DNA of 23,108 bases from Ruminococcaceae bacterium UBA5413 (GTDB lineage Bacteria; Bacillota; Clostridia; Oscillospirales; Acutalibacteraceae). Within the stretch, counting starts at the first letter, position 1. Every line of letters begins with the position of its first letter. Made by a program: the position numbers and the translations under genes. Positions 7,889 through 15,626 of the stretch are shown here, piece by piece. Location: positions 1 through 23,108 of the forward strand of contig DHNP01000018.1 in assembly GCA_002409585.1 (NCBI GenBank), read 5' to 3'. The notes beneath the pieces are model-generated. The model ran no database searches. It saw only the letters and a list, made by a program, of their open reading frames with translations, and was not told the origin of the DNA.

Positions 7889-8752
7889 TTATCCTTTTAC
7901 ACTGCCGAGCGCTACGCCGCGCACGATATATTTAGACAGGAAAAGATAGATTATTATAATCGGTATAATCGAAATGTTTATCAGCATGTAAACCTGCCCT
8001 AAGTCAAACCTGAGGAAATCGGCGTTGCGCAGCTGGGCTATAAGTATCGGAAGCGTCTTTTTATGCGCATCGTTTATCAGCAAAGCAGGTATAAAGTAAT
8101 TGTTCCACGCGGCAACAAACGTGAAGATGGCCTGCACCGCGAGGGCTGGCTTCATTACGGGTAGCACTATAGAGTTGAACGTATGGAATTCGCCGCTGCC
8201 GTCAATGCGCGCGGCTTCTACTATTTCCATCGGCAGCGTGCTGTCCATGTACTGCTTCATAAAGAAAACGACTACCGGTGATGCTATTGAAGGCAGGAAC
8301 AGCGGGATAAGCGAATCCATAAGCCCCCATTTGTCCATTTGCGTTACAAAGCCTACTGCCGAAATCTGCGTAGGCATTGTCATTATAAGAAGTATAACCG
8401 CAAACGCGGCTTTTTTTAGCTTGAAGTCATACGCAAAGATGCCGTAGGCCGTAAGTGTTGAGAAATAGATGGCCAGCCCCGCGCTCAGCGCGGAAACTAT
8501 CAGGCTGTTTACTATCCCGCTTACAACAGGTATGTTGCCGTTATTTATCAGGTTCCTGAAATTAACGCCGAACGACTTGCCTGGAATAACTGAAAATCCC
8601 TGTTGTATCTGGAAATTGTTGCGGCTTGAGTTTATAAGCAGCATATAGAAAAAAAACAGGCACAAAAAAGAAAGTATAATCAGCACTATGTAACAGCCTA
8701 CCCTTGCCGCAGTCATACTGCCTTTTTTACCCGTGCTTTTATTCTTTGACAT
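7889..8752 (-). CDS. Sugar ABC transporter permease, MalG-like (CUT1)
   Basis: Inner half of a carbohydrate ABC importer channel, 287 aa. Hydrophobic segments are visible along the chain, starting at about residues 19-40, with a basic N-terminal tail. The EAA loop that contacts the ATPase is clear: EIVEAARIDGSG, continuing to VLPVMKP, in the usual position before the last membrane segments. The C-terminus SKYIVRGVALGSVKG is typical of MalG-like permeases. ATG start, only two bases after the stop of the upstream permease gene, with GAGG inside that gene's end. It forms a heterodimer with that permease; cellobiose or cellodextrin is the likely cargo from context. Confidence 0.93.
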   Translation of the reverse strand: MSKNKSTGKKGSMTAARVGCYIVLIILSFLCLFFFYMLLINSSRNNFQIQQGFSVIPGKSFGVNFRNLINNGNIPVVSGIVNSLIVSALSAGLAIYFSTLTAYGIFAYDFKLKKAAFAVILLIMTMPTQISAVGFVTQMDKWGLMDSLIPLFLPSIASPVVVFFMKQYMDSTLPMEIVEAARIDGSGEFHTFNSIVLPVMKPALAVQAIFTFVAAWNNYFIPALLINDAHKKTLPILIAQLRNADFLRFDLGQVYMLINISIIPIIIIYLFLSKYIVRGVALGSVKG

Positions 8753-8754
8753 TT

Positions 8755-9726
8755 TTATGCGCGCCTCTTTTCTTTTTTGGCTTTTTTCTCCCTTGTGTTC
8801 CTTGGTTCCCTTTCGTCATTTATGCAGAAATAAACAATCACGCACAAAACAGCGCAGACTATGAACAGTATGGTTGAAACCGCGCCGGCCACCCCGTAGT
8901 TTTTACTGTACATGTGGTTGTTTATGTACATTACCATGGTTGTAGAGGTCCTGTCTGGGGTCCCCTGGCCGTTTGTAAGTATCTGCGGCACGTCGAACAT
9001 CTGCAGGCCGCCTATGAGCGACGTCACAACGACAAACGCCATAATCGGTTTTATAAGCGGCATTGTTATGCGCCAGAACATTTGGTTTGAAGTAGCTCCG
9101 TCTATTTCCGCGGCTTCGTAAAGGGAAGTGTCTATGCCCATTATCGCAGCCATAAGGAGTATCGTAGTATTGCCGAACCACATAAGGAAATTCATAAGTG
9201 CAATCAGGCTGCGCGTACCGCCGACCGTTTCCAAAAAACGCACCGGCTGTTTTATAAGCCCCATTGACATAAGGCTTGCGTTCACAGGCCCGTTATCGAA
9301 GAAAAGCTGGAAGAACAGCATGGCAAACGCCGCCGCCATTATAAGGTTAGGCATATAAATTACCGTTTTAAAAAAGCCCTGGCATTTAAGGTTGAGCCTT
9401 AAATTTGTAAACCACGCCGCAAGAAGCACCGAAATGATTATCTGTGGTACGAAACCCACGAACCAAAGCAGCAGGGTATTGCCAAAGTATTTAGGAAGGT
9501 CTGTTTGGAATATTTTAGCATAATTGGCCAGCCCTATAAATTTAGGTCCTATTATAGTCAGGCCGCTTCTGAAATATTCAAAAAAGCTGTAATAAATCGT
9601 CGAGCAAAGAGGAATGAACTGGAAAATAAGGAAAGTTATAAAAAACGGTAAAATAAAGATGTATCCCCATTTTGCATAACTTATATGTCCCTTTTTGCGT
9701 CTTACGCTTTCGGTTTGTTCTTTCAA
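8755..9726 (-). CDS. Sugar ABC transporter permease, MalF-like (CUT1)
   Basis: Second channel subunit of the same importer, 323 aa. The first membrane segment is at about residues 20-42, and the EAA loop SLYEAAEIDGAT continues to ITMPLIKP. The C-terminal tail is very basic (REKKAKKEKRRA). The start is TTG at 9726: AGAGG lies about 10 bases before it and the protein begins as family members do. The gene is 94 bases downstream of the binding-protein gene, with a GC-rich hairpin in the gap, and is followed after two bases by the MalG-like gene. No ATPase gene is adjacent, as is common for CUT1 systems of Firmicutes that share one MsmK-type ATPase. Confidence 0.93.
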   Translation of the reverse strand: MKEQTESVRRKKGHISYAKWGYIFILPFFITFLIFQFIPLCSTIYYSFFEYFRSGLTIIGPKFIGLANYAKIFQTDLPKYFGNTLLLWFVGFVPQIIISVLLAAWFTNLRLNLKCQGFFKTVIYMPNLIMAAAFAMLFFQLFFDNGPVNASLMSMGLIKQPVRFLETVGGTRSLIALMNFLMWFGNTTILLMAAIMGIDTSLYEAAEIDGATSNQMFWRITMPLIKPIMAFVVVTSLIGGLQMFDVPQILTNGQGTPDRTSTTMVMYINNHMYSKNYGVAGAVSTILFIVCAVLCVIVYFCINDEREPRNTREKKAKKEKRRA

Positions 9727-9752
9727 CGGGAACTACCTCTTTTCAAGAAATG

Positions 9753-9790
9753 GCACGGCCACGTCAGGGGTTGGCTGCGCGCGGCCGTGC
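9753..9790 (-). repeat. Intercistronic stem-loop between binding-protein and permease genes
   Basis: GCACGGCC (9753-9760) and GGCCGTGC (9783-9790) form an 8-bp perfect stem with a 22-base loop. No T-run follows in the minus direction, so it is not a normal terminator. Such hairpins after binding-protein genes often protect the upstream mRNA and lower permease levels; that role is inferred here. Confidence 0.6.
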
Positions 9791-9820
9791 GACCGGTTCA
9801 AAAACTGTGCGGCAGTGTTA

Positions 9821-11269
9821 TTATGAGGGCCACTTTACCTCTGTTATTTCAGGATAAGTTTCCTTTATGGACTGTTCAAAGTTAGTTTTTGCCTTTGCAA
9901 GGTCGATGGTCCCATTGAAGTAGTCCGCGAACTGTGTCTGCATGGCTTCGTTGCAGCCCTGGTCATAAGCCGTGTTGTTGCTCATGTTTATCTTCGGAGC
10001 GGCTTCCGTAAAGCTCTTAAGGGGGTTCTGCCCGCCAAGGAAGTCGGACTTGAAGTCGCTGTTTGCGAGTTCAGTCATAGCGGATTTGTTGTTTGTATAG
10101 TCCAAAGTGTCGCTTGTAACTTTCTTCATTATATCTTTGTCGCATGTAAGCTTCTGCATTACGTCTTTTATAGTCGCCATGTTGTCGGTGCCTTTGCAGG
10201 CCGTAAGCCATGTGCCGCCCCAGTAGTAATTCGCGGGGCCGGTGCATATAGCCCAGTCGCCGAAAGCGCCGTTGCCGGCTTCTTCTTTTCCGCCTTCTGC
10301 AACAGGTGTCTTAAGGGAATTGCCCTCGAGCGTGAAGTTAACGCCCCATGTAGAGTAGAAGAACCCGAAAACCTTCGAATCCGGCCCCTGGTCTGCCGTC
10401 CACTGCTGGCAGTCGAAAAGTCCGGTTGCCTTGTGGTTGTAGCCTTTGTCGGTATATGTCTTTGTCTGCTCTACCCACTTCATTATCATAGGGTCAACTG
10501 TGACTGTCGTTCCTGTGACCCACGGTGATGACACGTTGTTTGAGAAAGTCCTGTAGCTGTCGTCAAACCCTGACAGCATATAGTAACCCTTTGTCTTTGC
10601 TTTTTGGGCTGCTGCATCGAACTTATCCCAGTCAGAAAGCTGCTCCTGAACCTTCTCAGGGTCGTCTGTACCGAGTATGTCCTTTGCGTAAGAGCGGCGG
10701 TAAGCGAAAACGCCCGGCGTTGCCTGCCATGACACGCCTTTTATAGCGCCGTCCTTGCTCGTGACTATGTCCTGCGTATACTGGTACTGTTCAGATAAAT
10801 CGTCATCCGTAAGCCCGACGTCTTTCTTAACGTCAAGCGAGAAGTCACTGTTTGCGTACTTAAGCGCATAGTCGGCCTCCATGAGGAACATGTCGATTTT
10901 TTTGTCCGTTTCGGTTGATTCCTGCTGCATGAGCGCCTGGTCGAGCTTGTTCTGGTAGTTGTTGTGCTCGTTGGGGTTAATAGTCCATTTTACCGTTATG
11001 CCGTTTTTAAGCGTTGTAGTTGTCTTGTCGTCTGAAACAGAAGCGACCTCCGGGTAATAAGTATTGAACCTGCCCTGGAATTCGTCGTTCCAGCACCAAA
11101 TGTTAAGGACTTTTCCTTCTGCCTGTTCTGTTGAAGCACTTGACGTGCTTTCTTTTGCTGCGTTTTGCGCGGTGCTGCTGGAGCCGCTGCCTCCGCTGCA
11201 GCCTACGAAAGAAAGAGCCATAGCCGCCGTCAGAGTCAGCGCGGCTACCTGAGTTGTTTTTCTTCTCAT
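9821..11269 (-). CDS. Sugar ABC transporter solute-binding lipoprotein (CUT1)
   Basis: Extracellular receptor for the ABC importer, 482 aa. The signal peptide ends at C24 (ALSFVGCSGG), followed by a Ser/Thr/Ala-rich linker to about residue 50. The mature domain begins VLNIWCWNDEFQGRF, a typical start for family-1 sugar-binding proteins. It has many Trp/Tyr residues (for example YYWGGTWLTACKG) suited to stacking on sugar rings. A strong AAGGAGG sits just before the ATG. It is followed by two permease genes and preceded by a LacI-family gene on the same strand. Substrate is inferred as cellobiose or cellodextrin because a cellobiose phosphorylase is divergently encoded; the sequence itself does not prove this. 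Confidence 0.92.
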   Translation of the reverse strand: MRRKTTQVAALTLTAAMALSFVGCSGGSGSSSTAQNAAKESTSSASTEQAEGKVLNIWCWNDEFQGRFNTYYPEVASVSDDKTTTTLKNGITVKWTINPNEHNNYQNKLDQALMQQESTETDKKIDMFLMEADYALKYANSDFSLDVKKDVGLTDDDLSEQYQYTQDIVTSKDGAIKGVSWQATPGVFAYRRSYAKDILGTDDPEKVQEQLSDWDKFDAAAQKAKTKGYYMLSGFDDSYRTFSNNVSSPWVTGTTVTVDPMIMKWVEQTKTYTDKGYNHKATGLFDCQQWTADQGPDSKVFGFFYSTWGVNFTLEGNSLKTPVAEGGKEEAGNGAFGDWAICTGPANYYWGGTWLTACKGTDNMATIKDVMQKLTCDKDIMKKVTSDTLDYTNNKSAMTELANSDFKSDFLGGQNPLKSFTEAAPKINMSNNTAYDQGCNEAMQTQFADYFNGTIDLAKAKTNFEQSIKETYPEITEVKWPS

Positions 11270-11310
11270 AAAGATCCTCCTTAATTAATATTAGGAAATA
11301 ATTTGTAAAC

Positions 11311-11339
11311 GGATGAGTAAAACTCATCCGGCAAGCCGG
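11311..11339 (-). promoter_or_regulatory. Two overlapping hairpins in the gap before the binding-protein gene
   Basis: GGATGAG (11311-11317) pairs with CTCATCC (11323-11329), and CCGGC (11328-11332) pairs with GCCGG (11335-11339). They share two bases, so the full stems cannot both form. In the minus direction a weak T-rich stretch (GTTTACAAATTATTT) follows, so partial termination between the repressor and the abundant binding protein is possible. No other promoter is evident in this gap. Confidence 0.45.
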
Positions 11340-11361
11340 TTAAATAACGCGATTTACCATA

Positions 11362-12387
11362 TTAATCGCTTACAGGTATGCTTTTAACTGATTTTCCTTC
11401 TAAAAGCTGCCCTTTTATGGTTATGTTCTCTATCACCGTCGTTAAAGGGCTCTCTATCTGTTCTATAAGGCGTTTTGCCGCCTCGCGCCCCATAGCCTCC
11501 GTGTTCTGCCTTATGGTAGTGAGCCTCGGCCTTATCATCTGCGAAAGCGGTATGCCGTCGTAGCCCGCTATGGAGACGTCGTCCGGTATCTTAAGCCCCA
11601 TAGACTCTATCGCTTCTATCCCGCCGAGCGCGGCATAGTCGTCCGGCATGATAATGCAGGTAGGCGGATCGGGTAATTTCAACAGATTTTCCGTACACTG
11701 TTTAGTCGCCCTTATATCCCTGTACGCCGAAAGCTCGAGGTAATTTTCATGGACGTCGTTACCCAGGTTGCGCATTGTACGGCAGAAGCTTGTGAGGCGC
11801 TGCTCGGTAACGTCCGACTTTTTCCCGTATATGTAGGCTATCTTTCTGTGCCCCATGGCGTATATGTACTCGACAAGGTCCTTCATACCATCGACATTGG
11901 CTGAATTTATGCTTGTGTGGTTGTTGAAAATATGGTCTATGGTAACTACAGGTATATCGCTGTTTATAAGCTCAAGGACTTCGTTCTGGTAAAAGTCAAC
12001 GCACGCTATGCATACGCCGTCAAAGTTGCGGTACCTGCAGTGCTCGAGGTACGTCATGGGATGCGCCCTGAAATTTATATTATGGTTTATAAAAGTAATG
12101 TCATACGAATGTTTTTCCGATTCGGATTTAAACGCGTCAAGCACCGCGGCAAAGTACTCCTGCCTAAGGCCGCTGCGCGCCTCGTCCGCGAAAAGCACGC
12201 CGATGTTGTGCGTACTGTTTATTTTAAGTGCCCGCGCGAAAGAGTTGGGAAAATACCCGCAGCTTTCGGCGACCTCCACTACCCTGTGCCTTGTTGTCTC
12301 GCTTATGTCGCTGTAATTGTTAAGCGCTTTGCTTACAGTCGAAACAGACAGGCCGCATTTCTCGGCTATATCCCTTATGTTAGCCAC
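11362..12387 (-). CDS. LacI-family transcriptional regulator
   Basis: Sugar-responsive DNA-binding repressor, 341 aa. The N-terminal helix-turn-helix is complete (IRDIAEKCGLSVSTVSKALNN), followed by the hinge (YFPNSFARALK) and a periplasmic-binding-like effector domain (NIGVLFADEARSG through SIAGYDGIPLSQMIRPRLTTIRQN). I chose GTG at 12387 rather than the longer TTG frame at 12411, because AAGGAG (12396-12401) is 8 bases before the GTG and would otherwise lie inside the coding sequence, and because family members begin MANIRDIA or similar. It precedes the binding-protein and permease genes on the same strand and is divergent from cellobiose phosphorylase, so it is the likely regulator of both. 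Candidate operators are in the divergent region, including one on its own promoter. Confidence 0.93.
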   Translation of the reverse strand: MANIRDIAEKCGLSVSTVSKALNNYSDISETTRHRVVEVAESCGYFPNSFARALKINSTHNIGVLFADEARSGLRQEYFAAVLDAFKSESEKHSYDITFINHNINFRAHPMTYLEHCRYRNFDGVCIACVDFYQNEVLELINSDIPVVTIDHIFNNHTSINSANVDGMKDLVEYIYAMGHRKIAYIYGKKSDVTEQRLTSFCRTMRNLGNDVHENYLELSAYRDIRATKQCTENLLKLPDPPTCIIMPDDYAALGGIEAIESMGLKIPDDVSIAGYDGIPLSQMIRPRLTTIRQNTEAMGREAAKRLIEQIESPLTTVIENITIKGQLLEGKSVKSIPVSD

Positions 12388-12426
12388 GTTTTTATCTCCT
12401 TGTATTTTCAAAAGCCTAAATTTTAT

Positions 12427-12448
12427 TTATCTAAACCGTTTTCAAGAG
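12427..12448. promoter_or_regulatory. Candidate operator O3 on the LacI-gene promoter
   Basis: Centred on C12437/G12438, TCTAAACCGTTTT matches 16 of 22 positions of the perfect palindrome at 12798-12819. It lies immediately after the -10 of the repressor promoter, over the expected transcription start. Read on the minus strand it also resembles a CcpA cre site (TTGAAAACGGTTTAG, 13 of 15), so catabolite control is an alternative. Confidence 0.55.
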
Positions 12449-12450
12449 CT

Positions 12451-12479
12451 ATTATAATCTATATTAACTATAATTACAA
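12451..12479 (-). promoter_or_regulatory. Sigma-A promoter of the LacI-family gene
   Basis: On the minus strand, TTGTAA (12474-12479) and TATAAT (12451-12456) are separated by exactly 17 bases. It points toward the repressor gene about 60 bases away. It may also drive the ABC transporter genes by read-through. Confidence 0.75.
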
Positions 12480-12565
12480 TACTTTTTAGAAAAATATTTG
12501 ATATTTTTTAAAAATATTTTCTTATTTACGCCATATATATGTATATAATTTCTTTTACGTATAAT

Positions 12566-12587
12566 ATTTCTAATACGTTTTCGCTTT
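12566..12587. promoter_or_regulatory. Candidate operator O2, degenerate half-palindrome
   Basis: Centred on C12576/G12577, the left half and centre TTTCTAATACGTTTT match the perfect palindrome closely; the right half is poor (15 of 22 overall). It sits between the two divergent promoters, 139 bases from O3 and 232 from O1, and could support looping. This is inferred from similarity only. Confidence 0.4.
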
Positions 12588-12767
12588 AACAAGCAAAATG
12601 CGGATTGCGGCGAAAGTTTTCGTTTGCCGGCGTATTTTGGCAGGCGGCCGGTTTTGCCGCGCGGATTAGTGTATTATACATATATATTTTTAAATTATTA
12701 TATACTTAATGACTAATTTATGAAAAGCACTTGATTTATTGGCAAAAAAAATATACACTTAAGGTAT
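12588..12767. other. AT-rich spacer of the divergent intergenic region
   Basis: No gene is supported. A GC-rich patch around 12598-12664 holds short imperfect complementary pieces (for example GCGGC and GCCGC), and the rest is AT-rich with several TATA-like runs. I see no further convincing operator or RNA gene. Confidence 0.4.
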
Positions 12768-12773
12768 TATAAT
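12768..12773 (+). promoter_or_regulatory. -10 element, probable promoter of cellobiose phosphorylase gene
   Basis: TATAAT at this position is a perfect -10, but 17 bases upstream there is only an A-run, so the promoter would be weak. A second option is TTGATT (12731-12736) with TATACA (12752-12757) at 15-base spacing. Either start would place operator O1 in the early transcribed region, as a roadblock site. Confidence 0.5.
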
Positions 12774-12797
12774 ACTACGTAAGGCGCATGCTTCTTC

Positions 12798-12819
12798 TTT
12801 TCTAAAACGTTTTAGAAAA
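12798..12819. promoter_or_regulatory. Perfect 22-bp palindromic operator O1
   Basis: TTTTCTAAAAC (12798-12808) is followed directly by its exact complement GTTTTAGAAAA (12809-12819). A central CG inside an even palindrome is the hallmark of LacI-family operators. It lies about 25 bases after the -10 of the phosphorylase promoter and 100 bases before its start codon, and the divergent gene encodes a LacI-family regulator. Confidence 0.8.
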
Positions 12820-12918
12820 AATGACTGTTTCATGGATTTCCGCGGGTAATTTGCTCCTTCAGCATATCTGTTTTCGCGGGACGGCCATCATCATAAAAAT
12901 TTGGAGGGATACTTTACA

Positions 12919-15354
12919 ATGAAATTCGGAGAATTCGACGACAACAGCATGGAATATGTAATCCTGAAGCCGCAAACCCCATATCCGTGGATAAATTACC
13001 TCGGCAATGAAAATTTCTTCTCTATTATTTCAAACACGTCCGGCGGTTACTGCTTTTACAAGGATGCGCGCCTGCTCCGCCTCACGCGCTACCGCTACAA
13101 CAGCGTGCCGGCCGATGCCGGCGGCAGGTACTTTTACATACGCGACGGGCAGACCGTCTGGAACCCCGGCTGGGCGCCGTGCAGAACAGAGCTGGACTCC
13201 TACCGCTGCCGCCACGGGCTTGGATATACTGTAATACAGTCTTCAAAAGACGGCATCGCAGCCGAGCAGACGTCCTTCGTACCGCTCGGCAGCGACTGTG
13301 AAGTCGACAGGCTCGTGCTGAAAAATGAGTCCGGCGCCGAAAAGCATATAAAACTTTTCTCCTTTGTGGAGTTCTGCCTTTGGGACGCTTACGACGACAT
13401 GACTAACTTCCAGCGGAATTACAGTACCGGTGAAGTAGAAGTATGCGGCAGCGCGATTTACCATAAGACGGAGTACCGCGAGCGCCGTAACCACTACGCC
13501 GTCTTCGCGGTAAACACGCCCGTAGACGGCTTTGACACCGACCGTGAGTCCTTTCTGGGGCTTTACAACGGCTTTGACAGGCCCGACGCCGTTATGGAAG
13601 GCAGCGCGAAAGACTCCATCGCAAGCGGCTGGTCGCCGGTAGGCTCCCATTTTATAAACGTAACACTTAAGCCGGGCGAAAAAAAGAGCTTTATCTTCGT
13701 ACTCGGCTACTGTGAAAACCCGGAAAACAAAAAGTGGGCGGCGCCCGGCGTGATAAACAAAGAACCGGCTGAAAAAATGCTCGCGCGCTTTAAAACCGAT
13801 GCGCAGGTTGACGATGCCATGGCGCGCCTCAAAGAATACTGGAGCGGCATACTCTCCACTTACCAAGTGGAGAGCGGTAATAAAAAGCTCGACCGTATGG
13901 TCAATATATGGAACCAGTACCAGTGCATGGTTACTTTCCATATGTCAAGGTCGGCCTCATACTTTGAGTCGGGCATAGGCCGAGGCATGGGCTTCCGCGA
14001 CTCTGCGCAGGACCTTTTAGGGTTCGTGCATATGCTGCCGTCGGATGCGCGCGAGCGCATACTCGACATAGCCGCGACGCAGATGGAGGACGGCAGCGCC
14101 TACCACCAGTACCAGCCGCTTACAAAGCGCGGTAACCTCGGCGTCGGCAGCGGTTTTAATGACGACCCGCTGTGGCTTATTTTCGCCATAAACGCATATA
14201 TAAAAGAAACCGGCGACTGGGATATACTTAACGAAAACGTGCCTTTCGACAACGACCCACAAAATACCGCGCCGCTTTTTGAGCATATGAAGCGTTCTTT
14301 CGACCACGTTACAGACAATCTCGGCCCGCACGGGCTGCCGCTTATAGGCCGTGCCGACTGGAACGACTGCCTGAACCTCAACTGCTTTTCAAAAACGCCG
14401 GGAGAACCGTTCCAGACGGTTACAAATATCGAGAGCGGCATCGCCGAGTCAGTTTTCATAGCCGGCATGTTTGTTTACATAGGGCCGGCTTATATAGATA
14501 TATGCAAAAAAACCGGTAAAAAATCCGAAGCGGAATACGCTGAAGCGGAAGTAGGGAAAATGAACGAAGCCGTTTTAAAAAGCGGCTGGGACGGCAGCTG
14601 GTTTTTGCGTGCGTACGACGCTTACGGCCATAAGGTAGGCTCAAACGAATGCGACGAGGGTAAAATCTTCATCGAACCGCAGGGCTTCTGCGTAATGGCC
14701 GGCATAGGCGTTAAAGAAGGCCTTGCGGAAAAAGCCCTCGCTTCGGTGCATGAGCTACTCGACACCAAGTACGGCATTATGCTCAACTGGCCGCCGTACA
14801 CCCGTTACATGCTTAACCTCGGTGAGATTTCGTCTTACCCTCCGGGGTACAAAGAAAACGGCGGCATCTTCTGCCACAACAACCCGTGGATAGGCATAGC
14901 CGAAACAGTCCTCGGCCACGGCGACAGGGCCTTTGACGTTTACCGCAAAACATGTCCGGCGTACCTTGAAGACGTAAGCGGCCTGCACCGCACAGAGCCG
15001 TATGTTTATTCACAGATGATAGCCGGTAAAAACGCCGTGCGCTTCGGCGAGGCCAAAAACTCGTGGCTTACGGGCACAGCCGCATGGTCGTTTTACTTTA
15101 TCTCACAGTTTATTTTAGGCATACGCCCGCAGTTCGGCGGCCTTGAAATAGACCCGTGCATACCGTCAGGAATGAAGGGCTTTAAAGTTGAAAGGAAATT
15201 CCGCGGGGCGGATTACATTATCGAGGTGGATAATTCCGCCGGCGTGCAGAAAGGCATTAAGGAGCTGACTCTCGACGGGCAGAAGGTTGGCGGCAGCGTC
15301 CTGCCGGTATGCTCAGACGGCAAAAAGCATAACGTCAAAGCCATAATGGGATAA
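12919..15354 (+). CDS. cbp: Cellobiose phosphorylase, glycoside hydrolase family 94
   Basis: Cytoplasmic enzyme that splits cellobiose with inorganic phosphate into alpha-glucose-1-phosphate and glucose, saving one ATP relative to hydrolysis plus kinase. The 811-aa chain reads collinearly with known clostridial cellobiose phosphorylases: N-terminal MKFGEFDD, TPYPWINYLGNENFFS, GGYCFYKDARLLRLTRYRYN, ESGIGRGMGFRDS, the catalytic region GRADWNDCLNLN (Asp480 and Asp483), and the C-terminal SYPPGYKENGGIFCHNNPW and NSWLTGTAAW. ATG 12919 follows GGAGGG by 10 bases; an in-frame TTG at 12901 overlaps that site and is rejected. It stands alone on the plus strand, between a LacI-type operator and a strong terminator. 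Cellodextrin phosphorylases are longer and differ at the N-terminus, so cellobiose is the best call. Confidence 0.95.
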   Translation: MKFGEFDDNSMEYVILKPQTPYPWINYLGNENFFSIISNTSGGYCFYKDARLLRLTRYRYNSVPADAGGRYFYIRDGQTVWNPGWAPCRTELDSYRCRHGLGYTVIQSSKDGIAAEQTSFVPLGSDCEVDRLVLKNESGAEKHIKLFSFVEFCLWDAYDDMTNFQRNYSTGEVEVCGSAIYHKTEYRERRNHYAVFAVNTPVDGFDTDRESFLGLYNGFDRPDAVMEGSAKDSIASGWSPVGSHFINVTLKPGEKKSFIFVLGYCENPENKKWAAPGVINKEPAEKMLARFKTDAQVDDAMARLKEYWSGILSTYQVESGNKKLDRMVNIWNQYQCMVTFHMSRSASYFESGIGRGMGFRDSAQDLLGFVHMLPSDARERILDIAATQMEDGSAYHQYQPLTKRGNLGVGSGFNDDPLWLIFAINAYIKETGDWDILNENVPFDNDPQNTAPLFEHMKRSFDHVTDNLGPHGLPLIGRADWNDCLNLNCFSKTPGEPFQTVTNIESGIAESVFIAGMFVYIGPAYIDICKKTGKKSEAEYAEAEVGKMNEAVLKSGWDGSWFLRAYDAYGHKVGSNECDEGKIFIEPQGFCVMAGIGVKEGLAEKALASVHELLDTKYGIMLNWPPYTRYMLNLGEISSYPPGYKENGGIFCHNNPWIGIAETVLGHGDRAFDVYRKTCPAYLEDVSGLHRTEPYVYSQMIAGKNAVRFGEAKNSWLTGTAAWSFYFISQFILGIRPQFGGLEIDPCIPSGMKGFKVERKFRGADYIIEVDNSAGVQKGIKELTLDGQKVGGSVLPVCSDGKKHNVKAIMG

Positions 15355-15371
15355 CGCGCGAATAAAACAGC

Positions 15372-15421
15372 CGTGGGTATGGCCGCAGGGCCCGCCCGCG
15401 GCCTTTTTATTTTTACCCACG
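15372..15421 (+). terminator. Terminator of the cellobiose phosphorylase gene, nested stem
   Basis: GGCCGC and GGGC (15381-15390) pair with GCCC and GCGGCC (15393-15403), with one bulged A, then TTTTTATTTTT. An outer 8-bp stem, CGTGGGTA (15372-15379) with TACCCACG (15414-15421), encloses the whole terminator including the T-run. Confidence 0.85.
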
Positions 15422-15486
15422 CTCACATATCTTGTAAAAGCATGAATTACAGTTTTAATTATCCGCATTGGCCTGCACTGCATGTA

Positions 15487-15516
15487 TTTACAAATACGGG
15501 TGCCGTATGGTAAAAT
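15487..15516 (+). promoter_or_regulatory. Promoter of the degV-like gene, extended -10
   Basis: TTTACA (15487-15492), 18 bases, then TAAAAT (15511-15516) preceded by TATGG, which supplies the TG extension. It lies about 110 bases before the start codon. Confidence 0.55.
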
Positions 15517-15626
15517 GGCGGAGTATAAACAGCGGGCACGTGTTAATAATTTATACGTAGTTATATTGCCTCCGTACCGGTATAAATAATATGCTCAGAC
15601 GGCGGCCGCCTGCAAAGGAGAAACAA

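Noticed and set aside
12388..12411. Longer TTG start for the LacI-family protein
   Set aside because: AAGGAG would lie inside the coding sequence, ideally placed for the GTG at 12387, and the added residues are not conserved in the family.
11917..12489. 190-aa open frame on the plus strand across the LacI-family gene
   Set aside because: The opposite strand encodes a clear LacI-family protein with its own promoter; this frame has no family features and its 3' end reads through promoter sequence.
13243..13941. 232-aa open frame on the minus strand inside the phosphorylase gene
   Set aside because: It lies wholly within a well-matched GH94 gene, has no ribosome binding site of note and no recognisable domain; a shadow of high-GC codon use.
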